This document shows positions 19,301 to 29,309 of a DNA stretch of 64,000 nt, one piece after another. Position numbers and translations under genes: made by a program. Source of the DNA: Nereocystis luetkeana (Eukaryota; Sar; Phaeophyceae; Laminariales; Laminariaceae). The stretch is taken from positions 1,910,940 to 1,974,939 of the forward strand of contig JARUPZ010000019.1 of assembly GCA_031213475.1 (NCBI GenBank). The letters are read 5' to 3'. The number at the start of each line of letters is the position of its first letter. Position 1 is the first letter of the stretch. The notes beneath the pieces are model-generated. The model was not told the DNA's origin, ran no database searches, and worked only from the letters and a program-made list of their open reading frames with translations.

Positions 19301-22300
19301 TCGCGCCGGTGTGGATTAACGAGCACATCGACGACATGATGGAATACATGCCTCCGAGGTGAAGGGAAACCCTTTTGGTGCTCCGTGTTGCATTTTGCGC
19401 TCGCCCCCCTGTGCTTTTTTGGCAACCGTGCCTCATTTTTTTCAAAACATACTAGCATTAGTATATATTTTCTTTCAAGTATTTTGTACTTATTTTCTTT
19501 TTTTTGTCCTGTTCGTTTTGTTTACTTCGCCTAGTTCTCTCTACTACAACAAACTGCAGATTATTATCATATCGGTTCCCGATCCCCAGTAATATTTTCT
19601 TTTAATACGTATGTTTCTCATGTTCTCTCGTATTTTTCCTTTTTTGTTTGTTTTTTTATCGTTTAGCTATCAGTTTTTCCCTGGTGGGTTGGTTCTCTCT
19701 CGGAGTGTTGGTACAGTGCGCGGGTTGGGCGGAAGAGAAACACAGCAACCCTACATACTAGGCCTATTGACAGCACCAAGCAGTGCTGTTCGTACCCTTG
19801 GTGTACTTCGGCTATGCTCGGACGGCTGTACACTATTACGGGGGACCATAGTTAATAGGACCAAATATTGTTTATTACGGGGGACCATAGTTAACAGGAC
19901 CTATGGTACACGTAAAAACCTATATGTTTAACCATTTTTACTAACAATATTTGGTCCTGTTAACTATGGCCCCCCGTAATAGTAAAAATGGTTAAATATA
20001 TAGGTTTATATGTATACCACAGGTTCCTGTTAACTATGGTCCCCCGTAGTAGAGGCAGGGACAAAACGAATGAGTACCATGCCTCTTCTCCTCGCCTGCT
20101 GTAACTCAGACGTATGGTATAGTCCTGCTGCAATTCAGAAGTAGAGTCCGTCACTAGAGAGCCATGGTTGATTTCTCGGTAGCCAATAAAAAGCAGAGAA
20201 CCATAGGCTCCATTCTGCGCCATGATTATATGTCACTCAAAAGTAAGAAAACGAGCTTTTAGGTTGCCAGTGTTTTAAGGATTACCTCGGGCTGGGTAAA
20301 TCGATCGATCTTTTACCCCTATAGCTCAGTAGGTAACACCTTCACACCGGGCTATAATCTTTTCAGGGAACCGAGAAATGCCGGGGTGCTTCTCTTGATA
20401 GCTAAAAATAGGGTACAACACATCCTCTCGCAAGTAAGAATGACAGGTACAGGCTGGGTCAGGCGTCTTTTTCCTCGCTGCAATACTCACATACTCGCAC
20501 ACAGCTTGCGCAGAGGGGGGGTATCGACGACATCGTCGATCTCACAGCTGTTCCTTTAATTTTTTACGTCAATACTACGTGCTACTCGTAGGCGTGCTGC
20601 GCTGCTGTAGAAGGTGCTCTGCACCCGGCACCCGCGGGCCGAGGCCGTTCGCCGTGCTCGCGCTCGCCGAAAAAATTATCGAAAAAACGCTCTGCATCCC
20701 CACCACCCTGCCCGAAAATGAGTGCCTGAACGGTCCACACTTTTCCGGGCAGATTTGAAGAAAAGTTACTTATAAAAAATCCGGACGGGGTGAAAGAATG
20801 TACCAGGTATTACTTTTCCGAACAGAGCTTTTTTAAGACGCACGTTTGTATACTTTTCCCGGCAGAGTTGAAAAATATATGTACGGTATGTATACACTTT
20901 GTTCGGGCAGAGCTGAGAGAAAAATATGTACGGTGTGTACATTTTCCGGACAGCAGTAACTAAAAGTTTACTTCACGCTATTTCCGTATAGAATTTGAAC
21001 AACTAAAATAGTAAATCCGGAGAGATTGAAAATATATCTAAAGGACCGTCATTTTCCACCCGCGAGCTATCACGCACGTGTATGCATGCGCGACGGCAGC
21101 TCGGTACTGTGTGATCCCACTGCCTCACCCCCCCGTGCGCAGGTTGGGTTGGCGTCGGTTGGCAACGACACTGTAAAACATGCCGCTCAGTACGTGAGCT
21201 AGACAACCAGGGGACCGTTTGTTTTTTTTTGGCGGCCGCCTACAGCTGGTCATCGAGTTAGATCATTTGTGCGAGGTAAAGAATCTTTACTCCGCACAAG
21301 GGAATTGATTGTATCACGTAGTGTTCATGGTAAGGCACCCAAGAGGAGTTACCAGTTACCGTGCACTCCCATTGCTGTCTCTGGAATTGGCTATACCGGA
21401 AATTAAGTCACCTCATTGAAGCTGTCATCCATGTGCAAGTCCGCCTCACAGGCGGTTCTTAGTAGGATGCAGCTCGCCCTTCATGCGACTCGCCCTCCAC
21501 CTCACGGCGCTTCGGGCTAGGTGCAAGCAATGTCTGCCTGGTCGGTGAAAACCCGACATGCTCCGTCCCGGCATTGTAGGGGTGCGAGGGTTTTATGGTG
21601 ATATGACTACGTACGACCATGCATGAACGTGAGTACCCCCCCCCCCCCCCCCCCCCCCCCCGCGCGCGCATGAACACGCCTGTTGCAGCGGGAGAGCCGG
21701 CATCCGGACGCAGGCTAAGGTGTCGCCGGAGGTGTTGTGCGAGGTTATTATCAAGCTGATGGAGCAGATGGGGGGGAGCATTCGCTCTCGAGACCTCGGA
21801 CGCGCTTTGAACACCATCAGCGTTCTAGAGAATGGAACCAAAGCTTTAGCGGTCATCAAAGAGGTGAAGCCTTGGAGTGATTTGTTTTTGGCGGGCATTC
21901 GGGGAGGGGAGGGGGGGTGGGTGGGAGAGAGCTCGTACGCGCGCGGTTTGTGCCGTTGGTGCGCGCTCGGACCTACAGCCGCCACCCGCAGTTATATAAT
22001 CTTAGGGGTGCCGCGAAGACTGCAACGCCGTCCCAGATCTCGAGCAGTACGGACAGCGGAGGGGCGGGGGGGGGGGGGGGGAGGGGGGGGGGGTGTACTC
22101 GATAGGAGAGATGTACTCGATATCATGAATGGCCGTAGTCGTATGACCATAGACCCTCGCATCCCTACAATGCCGGGACGGGACGGGGGGGGGGGGGGTA
22201 TTGTGACGGTGGTTCCTGGAATGCATGTGCAGCAATGGTGAGAGGATGTGAGCCCTACGTACAGTAGTATTTTTTCGAAGCTGTACGTGCTACAGAGGTA

Positions 22301-25300
22301 GATCGTGGGAGTTCGTTTTTCGCCTTGCCCGCGCGTCGTTTTTGCATCGCACGAGCAGTCCGCTTGCTCCTGTAGTCGTTCGCTCCCGTCAAGCGCGGAA
22401 GAGCTGAATTGGCGGTGGTGGTGGTGATGGTGGTGGTGGTGGTAGCGCTTTTGGTGTTGGTAGAGGTGGTCGCGGTGATGGTGGTTGATGGTGGTGGGGT
22501 TGGGGGTGATGTTTTTTACAGCCGCGTCTGTCTTCGTCCTGTTCTCTCTCTGGATTTCCGTCTACCTTGTATGTAGCAGTATGATATTGTTGCAGTGGCA
22601 CCCGGCTCCCCGGCCTCGCCGCTTTGGACGCGCTCTCTGCTCGCTATCCGTCGCCCCTTGACTTCAAACCGAAGCTACGGCGCCATTCTTCTCCCCGTTT
22701 GGCTCTTGTCTAAATTTTCTCGGGAGGGGAGGTTGACTCGACGCCCCCCCCCCCCCCCCCTCCCCGTATCAATCAATCGCGACCCCCCCCCCCCCCCCCC
22801 TCCCCCGCCCCTTCACGCCCTGACGCGGGCTCTTTGTTTTCCACACCCAATCGGCGGCAACTACTGTACCTGGTGTATACCAGTCTGACCGGGAATATAG
22901 CCCCCCTTTGATGCTGACATCAGAGTATAAACGGGTGATATACGGTCGGAGTGGTTTACAGTAGAACAACAGTAGAAAAAACAGGGTTTATCGTCCAATC
23001 TCCCCCCCTTCCTCACCCCCCCCCCCATGGAATCCTTCCCACCCATTGCAACTCCCGACCTTTCCCCTTGCGTGCACCTGGTATATTTTACCCTCGGGGC
23101 TGTGGGCGGCGTAGAGCTGGGGCAGCCTGACCAAGTTCTTGGTGGAGCACAATGACGTGTTTCAGGTAGGCACGTCTCAGCCGGACCCTCAAGACCCGGA
23201 CATCATGCAGTTCACGATTTCCATGGTTGAGAGACAGGTGCGTTCGATTTTGGTTGGATGGTTGGTTCGTTGGTCTGCTGGTGGGCTGGTTGGTTGATCG
23301 GTTAATTGGTTGGTCTGCTGGTTGGTTGGTTGATTGCTTGGTTGGCCGGGTGGTTGGTTGGTTGGTATGTTGGTTGGTGGGTTGGTTGGTCGGTTGGTCG
23401 ATGTCCAGGTTGGTTGGTTGGTTGATCTGCTTGCTTGGTTGGTTGGTTGGTTAGTTGGTTAGTTGGTTGATTCGCTGGTTGGTCTCTTGCAGGAGCGGTA
23501 TTTTTTTGCCGTTCTTTCAGCGTGCCCTGCAATAGGCAGACCGACAGACAGGCACACCGACAAACAGGCACGGGTGTAGAAGAGGATGGTTATTACGGTT
23601 CGACGTGAGGCGTGTTCCTGATGCCTACGAAGCGATGGCGACCCGGCTGCCTCTCCCCCCCCGCCCTGTAAACACACCCTTACTCCCTCCGCACACACAC
23701 GCACCCCGCACGTAAGAGAAGCGCGAAGCACGTCTGAAAGTAGTGACCTGGCTGCGTTTTGCCCTGGTCATACGACTACGGCCATGCATAATATCGAGTA
23801 CCCCGCCCACCCCCCCCCCCCCCCCCCCCCCCCGCGCCAATGATTGTGACACTGTCATCCAATGCGAGAAAGTCCGCCTCACGAGGAGTTGCTAGCAGGA
23901 TGCAGCTTACCCTTCATGCGACCCGCCGAGCACCTCGCGGCGCTTCGCGCTTGGTGCAAGCAATGTCTGCCTGGTCGGTGAAAATCCGAATCCGACGTGC
24001 TCCGCCCCGGCATTGTAGGGGTGCGAGGGTCTATGGTCATACGATTGCGGCGATGTGGACATGAATACACACCCCACCCTCCCCCCTAACCCCCCCGCGC
24101 CCCTTGTGCCCTGGCTCGCAATCAGAACTCGATGAAATCAGTCAAACTGGGTGAGGTGATGGACGATTCAGCGTCAGGAGATGACATGTACGATGGCGGG
24201 GACGATGCGGATGACGACGAGGAGGAGGAGAGCGACTGGGCGGTCGCCGAGGAGCGAGAGACAAAAGCGAGGTAAGCACACCCCCCAGCCTATGGCGATG
24301 CCTCCGCGTGTTTTTTTTTTTGTCATGTCTTGCGGGGTGCACAGCGAACCCTCGGAGGAGCACACGTGAAGTACAGGAGGGAAATACAAGAACGAAGAAC
24401 GATTTTTGGTGCGCCGTGTTGACGTTATCTATGTGGAGAACAGGGCAGGGATGACAAAAAAACTTGGAAGTATCGCGGGCAGGCTTTGGTTTCGTTTTTC
24501 GAGAGATGGGCCTGGAAGGGGTTGGTTGTGACGCCCCCCCCCCCCACCCGCCCCTCCCCGTGCCTCTGTCCCTCGCGCTCCCGCCAATTCCTTGGTTGAG
24601 TGACCCTTGTGCCCCCACTTCGTTTTCCCTTGAAGCAGTGCAAACACTCACCGACTATTTTTCCGAAAAAAATCTCCCCAAGAAAAGAGAGTGCGGATGT
24701 AGTACATACAGGGCTGTTGTTAGGATAGAGTACGTGTTTGAACTACCAGGTACAACGTATGAATACATCTCAGCGGTCGGATCGAAAAAATATTGGTGCA
24801 TACGTATTGCGACAACGCTTGGAGGAGGACGGTCGCATATTAGGCGGATCCTCTTCTGAAAAGAGGGGCAAAAAAAACGCCTGCCGGAGGTGTAGGAGGG
24901 GGGGCACCACAGCAAGATTGATTTGGCCGCCACACGGGGTATTAACATTGCGTAGTTTTAGTTCCATTGCGTAGTTTTATTTCAGTTCCCATGTTGCCTT
25001 TTTTGAGCGAAAAAATAAACAATATAATTGTGTTCGAAACTGTCATGTGTACAGTGGTAGTCCGTTCCTCTCGGTAGTGCTGGTTGCCGGCGTTATTACC
25101 TGTCGAGTTGCTTGGCACGGATGGGATCCGCCAGTTTGGCAGTGTGCGGAGTAGAGTTACCTGTCGCCGCAAATAATATAGTTCCTGTATTGCGTGCTGG
25201 CGCATACTGGTACTATGGAGGGAACATGCTGGTACTTTCTGTTTTCATCGTTTTTAATTATTTTGTTTTGTTACAATCTCGCGCCATTTTTCTTGCGTGC

Positions 25301-28287
25301 CGTGTTTGTACCTGCCTGCCCGACTCCCTGCCCGCCCGCCCGCCCGCCTAGTCTCACTTTGGAGAAGGTGCCGCAGCTCAAGCAGCGGCTGCGGGATAGG
25401 GATCTCCCAGTCTCCGGAGTCAAGGCCGCCCTTGTCGAGCGACTCTTGCTGGCAATGGAGAGCGACCACCCCCCGCCGCCGCCGCCGCCGCGATACGCTT
25501 CACCGCCTCCTCCGACCGTACCAACTCCCGGCGCAACACAGGATGGGGTAACAGCGTCGGGAGTTGGTATGCCCGGAGGCGGCGGCGGCGGCGGCGGCGG
25601 CGCCCCGAAAGGGTGGGCGGAAGCCGCGGCGGCGGCGGCGGTAGCGGAAGCTCTTTCGGGAGTACGGGGCGCGCGCGGGGGTGGGGGGGGGGGGGGGGCA
25701 GGGGGTGGGATCGGGGTCGGGAGGCAGGCAGCGGAAACTCGCGCGGTGGCGGACGACGAGGAGGAGGAGGCGGCTAGGAACCGCCGCGTGAGCGGGCACG
25801 GAGCGCTGGTGTCCATGGTGGGGGGGATACTGGACTCGTCTGAAGCGCGGGATGGGATGGTGTCGTCGAGGGTGATCGGGCGGGAGCTCGCGCGCATGCC
25901 CTCGCCAGACCCGTCGAGCCAGACCGCGCTCATGTGCCTCAAGTCCAGGTGGCCTTCTCTGATGGCGTTCCTGAAAGCTTGCCCTTCCGAGTTCACGGTG
26001 ACCGACATCGGCCACGAGAAAGAGTTTGGCGTGGTTAGGAGGGGTAGGGCTGGGGGAGGTGGCGGTGGGCTGGGGGGGGGGGCTGGGGGGCGCGGGGGGG
26101 GGGAGGGAGCGGGGGCGGGTTAGGCGCTGCGAATGCGGTGGGTTTGGTTGAAGAACGGAACCATGCCGGGTGGTCGCGTCCGACGTTGGGTGCGGCGACG
26201 AACGGAGACCGTCGACATAGTAGTTCTGGAAGGCTGGGGGGGTAGGGGTTACCGTACGAGGGGGAAGATGACCATTTGGTTTGGTCTTGTTTTATTGTGT
26301 TGTTGTTGTTGTTTTTTTTTACGTACGAAGGGTTCTGACTTTTGAAAGAAAAGAATAATCGTATTTATGACAATGAACTTTTGCTTTGTAGTGGCAGAGA
26401 TGGCTGTCTCTCTCTCACACACACCTACGGGCACGGAGACTGGTTGTTTCGCCTCGCTTGGTGAAGGAATAAGGCGGAAGACGGAAAAATGTGAAAGCTA
26501 CTGCTGTAGTAGCGTGAGTCAGCGGTCGGTCTCGCGGCGGCGGCGGCGCGTTGGCCACCGATTCGCTGGCCGCCGAATTTAATGTCGCTGGCCGCTGAAT
26601 TTCATCGAGGGGCGGGGTCGCGACCCGATTTGACGTGGTTGCTGTTTTGGAAATAGGAACGAACAACTGTTGCTGGCGACCCGGGCTTCAAATCGGGTAT
26701 GGTACCCGTAGTATAGACTATAACCATTAACACTATATTCAATACCTGGTATTAACCCTTTTAGAACCGCAGTCCCGTTTTGGGGACAAACCACTCAAAT
26801 TTCAAGTAGTTTGTCCCCAAAACGGGTCTGCGGTTCCAAAGGGGTTAATGGATGACACACGCCCTCGGACGAATTTCTAGGGAGATATTTTGTCCCGACA
26901 ACGAGGAGGGAGCAAATGAATGCCGAGCAATCCAATCCGTCGATGGGAAGACCCCGATGAAAAACATGGCCAAAAACATGAGCTACGTACTACTGTACGG
27001 TATATACCAGGTAATAGAGTGAATGGGTACAGCGGCAGTCCCTCGATAGTGCCGCTTGAATGCGTATAGTGCCGGCTTCCCGATGTAACCCTTTTAGTAC
27101 TGCAGTCCCGTTTTGGGGACAAAGCACTCAAATTTCAAGTAGTTTGTCCCCATAACGGGACTGCGGTTCTAAATGGGTTAAAATAGAGTGCCTGGGGAAC
27201 TCGCTTCGTCGCAGACGAGACTAACATAACCAATCAGTGTGGTACATAGCGTGCGGAGTATAGCTGGTTGCCGGTATTGTTGGCTGTGGCGCTTAGGGTC
27301 GATCTTAACCCACTTGATACCGCAGTCCCCTTTTGGGGGCAAACTACTCATAATTTGAATGGAGTGTCCTCAAATCGGGACTGCAGTTCTAAAAGGGTTA
27401 ACGAGGGCTGCTTTTAAGTTTTTTTTCCGGTATTTCTTGGTTTTTTCCTGTAGGAAAATGCCGAATTTTCGGGGAAATACATGAAAAAAACTGGGAAACA
27501 CTCCTCGTTAGGATCGCGACCCTTACCGGCACTTGGAAGGACCACGATCGCTACTACTGCACTCGTAGTACCTACGCACACGTATGTATGTCTTCTGTGG
27601 GTGTTCACTCCCGCCGACATGCATAGCAGTACGACAAGAACATATATTACATGTTACGAACGGATGAAAAAAAAACTTCTTCGGTTACGAACAACAGTAG
27701 AAGAACGTCCCGGTACGTTGATACAGACCGACGGATGACGCTGGCTGTGTTGGCTGCTCTGTCGGTGGCTGTTATCATGTACCATGGTAACAGATACCAG
27801 GTATACAACAGCACTACAACAAGTACTCTCTTATAAACATCGTACGCGTAATATGCGCGTACACGTACCAACGACATACCCAACAGACCACAGACATCCA
27901 GCCGCCGACACTCTGGGCGTACGCACCAGTATATATAGATGGACCGCTTGGGCTCCATATTAAAGGTCTATTAATAAACGGTCCTTGCGCTTCCGCTCAC
28001 ATAGTATGTCGGGGGACCATAGCTAATAGGACCAAATATTGTTAGAAAAAATGGTTAAATATATACCAGGTACCTGGTAGGTTTTTATGTATACCATAGG
28101 TCCTACCTGGTACCTGGTAATAAGTATGGTCCGGCGTAATAGTACATAAGAGTATTTTTTATTTATTTATTTTCAACATCACTTTTACTTTCCAGCTTTA
28201 CTCGTGGGAGGTTTTACCCTCAACGAGCTTCTGGACAAGCCGTGGTCACAGATGTCATCCCTTCTCCCCCCCGGTAGGTGCCTTTAG
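14071..28287 (+). CDS. NYN (PIN-like RNase) protein with LOTUS-like and SAP segments
   Basis: Nine exons join in phase: 14071-14586, 16076-16220, 17403-17607, 19166-19358 (or 19163), 21689-21863, 23115-23237, 24126-24271, 25352-26043 and 28196-28273 (or a stop at 28285). The NYN fold is clear. FVDGTW carries the first Asp, KCIDIALAVEMMHY the central acidic helix, and VTGDKDFMPAMSRTRQKGRR the GDxD motif. Then VSPEVLCEVIIKLMEQMGG, RDLGRALNT and SLTKFLVEHNDVFQV form an OST-HTH/LOTUS-like winged helix. An acidic exon follows. LTLEKVPQLKQRLRDRDLPV with AALVERLL is a SAP-type helix pair. A second winged-helix segment (LVSMVGGILDSSE, SRWPSLMAFLKACPSEFTVT) closes exon 8. NYN plus LOTUS resembles MARF1/limkain-b1 RNA-decay regulators (family knowledge). 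The 5' end is uncertain: the first in-frame ATG is 14344, or an upstream exon enters at 14071. Confidence 0.72.
15762..15814 (+). mobile_element. SINE-like 3' stub behind a poly(C) tract
   Basis: GGCTGCGGCCATGCAGGACA then TGAGTACA and a C-rich tail. Just upstream (15719-15757) is another C tract of more than 25 bases, probably an older tail that served as insertion site. Confidence 0.45.
17703..18345 (+). repeat. ACCGA pentanucleotide arrays
   Basis: (ACCGA)n occurs at 17703-17765 and again at about 18098-18290, grading into ACCAA variants to 18345, interrupted by the MITE at 17791 and a degenerate CGAAA stretch. It lies in the intron after the exon ending 17607. Confidence 0.8.
17791..17887. 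mobile_element. MITE family 2 (palindromic)
   Basis: TTAACCCTTTTAGAACTGCA at left, AAACGGGACTGCGGTCCTAA then AAGGGTTGAA at right; a near-perfect hairpin of about 97 bp. It sits between two ACCGA pentanucleotide arrays. Confidence 0.75.
19834..20051. mobile_element. MITE family 1, outer copy split by a nested copy
   Basis: The left half runs to CCAAATATTGTT at 19872. The right half resumes GTAAAAATGGTTAAATATA at 19982 and ends TGGTCCCCCGTAGTA. The gap is exactly one other copy. Confidence 0.8.
19873..19981. mobile_element. MITE family 1, inner nested copy
   Basis: A complete palindrome in the opposite core orientation (ACCATTTTTACTAACAATAT), inserted at the TA of ATTGTTAGTAAAA in the outer copy. 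Confidence 0.8.
20320..20390 (+). tRNA. tRNA-like fragment, probably a pseudogene
   Basis: TACCCCTATAGCTCAGTAGG is followed by GTAACACC and, 35 bp on, GCCGGGGTGC. ACCCC/GGGGT could close an acceptor stem and TAGCTCAGTAGGTA resembles a D arm and A box. No proper T loop (TTCGA) or clean anticodon stem follows, so a functional tRNA is unlikely. Confidence 0.2.
20735..20975 (+). repeat. Diverged short tandem repeat, about five units
   Basis: Units start near 20735, 20811, 20849, 20893 and 20936, each with ACTTTTCCGGGCAGAGTTGA-like sequence followed by an A-rich segment and, in two, ATGTACGGTATGTA. It lies in an intron of the NYN gene. Confidence 0.5.
21146..21662 (+). mobile_element. SINE-like retroposon, full length, poly(C) tail
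   Basis: It starts GTTGGGTTGGCGTCGGTTGG, continues through the shared body and ends CATGCATGAACGTGAGTA followed by an unbroken run of more than 20 C. It lies in the intron just before the exon at 21689 of the NYN gene, with its tail only about 26 bp from the acceptor. Confidence 0.7.
22056..22190 (-). mobile_element. SINE-like copy, 5'-truncated
   Basis: G run, TACTCGATAGGAGAGATGTA, CTCGATATCATGAATGGCCG and the GACCATAGACCCTCG segment, then a new G run at 22184. Confidence 0.55.
23240..23480 (+). repeat. GGTT-rich degenerate tandem array
   Basis: Repeats of TTGGTTGG with TCTGC, GATTG and GGTCG interruptions begin directly after the donor of the exon ending 23237. Confidence 0.7.
23766..24080 (+). 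mobile_element. Two SINE-like copies in tandem
   Basis: A 3' stub (23766-23832, ATATCGAGTACCCC plus a C run) is followed at 23843 by a longer truncated copy, from ACTGTCATCCAATGCGAG to GACATGAATACACACCCC. Both lie in the intron before the exon at 24126. Confidence 0.55.
26752..26849. mobile_element. MITE family 2
   Basis: TTAACCCTTTTAGAACCGCA to TTCCAAAGGGGTTAA, directly preceded by TACCTGGTA (26743-26751). Confidence 0.75.
27084..27181. mobile_element. MITE family 2
   Basis: GTAACCCTTTTAGTACTGCA to CTGCGGTTCTAAATGGGTTA. Confidence 0.75.
27305..27402. mobile_element. MITE family 2
   Basis: TTAACCCACTTGATACCGCA to CTGCAGTTCTAAAAGGGTTA; it is the third copy within 650 bp. Confidence 0.7.
28003..28142. 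mobile_element. MITE family 1 with two double TACCWGGTA insertions
   Basis: CCAGGTACCTGGTA splits ATATATA/GGTTTTTATG at 28066-28079, and a second double unit lies in the right arm at 28104-28119. Confidence 0.75.
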
Positions 28288-28383
28288 TTTATGTCGCGCA
28301 TAGGGTTCATTCCCATTGCTCGTCGATTTTCATCGAATGTAGCTTACACACGCTCTCGCGCTTTCCGCTGATCAATTTCTTTT

Positions 28384-28472
28384 TTGCAAGAAAAAGCCAC
28401 GAGCATGCACTCGGTGAAACTTGAACCCACGAAATTGACCTTGATAGGCACGCGGACCACCTACCAAGCCAC
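28384..28472 (-). tRNA. tRNA-like sequence, pseudogene or SINE head
   Basis: The minus strand reads CCCGGTGGCTTGGTAGGTGG (A-box-like) and, 40 bp later, GGGTTCAAGTTTCACCGAG (B-box-like). CCCGGTG and CACCGAG could pair as an acceptor stem with one mismatch. The anticodon stem does not pair well. Confidence 0.3.
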
Positions 28473-28513
28473 CGGGGACGCCGGCAAGTATCTATCATGT
28501 CCCATGACCACTA

Positions 28514-28645
28514 TTATTACGGGGGACCATAGCTAATAGTACCTGGTACCAAATATTGTTAGTAAAAATGGGTAAATATATACCAGTAGGTTTTTATGCG
28601 TACCATAGATAGGTTCCATTAACTATGTATGTGGTCCCCCGTAAT
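28514..28645. mobile_element. MITE family 1 with insertion
   Basis: TACCTGGTA at 28540 lies in the left arm, and the imperfect TACCAGTA in the core. The right end has a small TATG duplication. Confidence 0.7.
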
Positions 28646-29176
28646 ATTAAGATTAATACTCTGCAACTACGCACAACAACGAATATACTATCACGTACGT
28701 ACCACCCCTAAACTAACTGAATGTTTGCATTTCATTATTTCCAAGCAATGCGATGCAAGGCACAATTCGATGCGAGTCGACGAGGGAAGGAAAGGCTGAA
28801 ATCTTCTCGCGATAAAAAAATGTAGGCACGTACCGTAGCGGGAAGGGGGGGGAGAAGAGCCTGCTATGTGACCCCGGATCTGAGTTACGAGTTGGAAGGA
28901 GAGAGAGAAGAAGATGTGCGAAGATAATGAATGGGATGAGAAAATAAAATAATATATATATATGCAGGACAACAACGGACAATGGACAGGACGTACTCGC
29001 ACGTAGTACTGACAGCAGTTGCCTGTGTATCTTCATATCTTCATATCTTCTGTGTTTCGTTGTTCCGTTTCGGCAAAGCCCGCTGAAACGGTCTCGCTTA
29101 TTATCTCCTTTTTTTCGTTTTCGAACGGGGTCGGAGGTCGAAGCAGCAACAGTTGTGCCGCTTTTTTTTTTTGCAG

Positions 29177-29309
29177 CAGCAGCAGCAGCAGTTGCGCCGC
29201 ACCAACCCTTGTTTCGCTTTCGCGATACGCGCACTCGCATGCTTGACTTGATGCGCTACGAAGACAAACTGCCATGCCTCGGGACCGAGACGTTGCTGCT
29301 GCTGTGAGT
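29177..29309 (+). other. Alternative terminal exon candidate for the NYN gene
   Basis: After the strong acceptor TTTTTTTTGCAG at 29176, a phase-1 frame compatible with the exon ending 28273 reads an Ala run, then HQPLFRFRDTRTRMLDLMRY and EDKLP, ending at TGA 29307-29309. It overlaps the ATG (29274) of the next gene in another frame, so both cannot be simple separate exons. Either this is the true end of the NYN gene and the downstream start lies further right, or it is a chance frame. Confidence 0.25.

Noticed and set aside
21003..21206. Minus-strand 67-codon frame at the SINE 5' end
   Set aside because: It overlaps the retroposon body and non-coding flank, with no motif.
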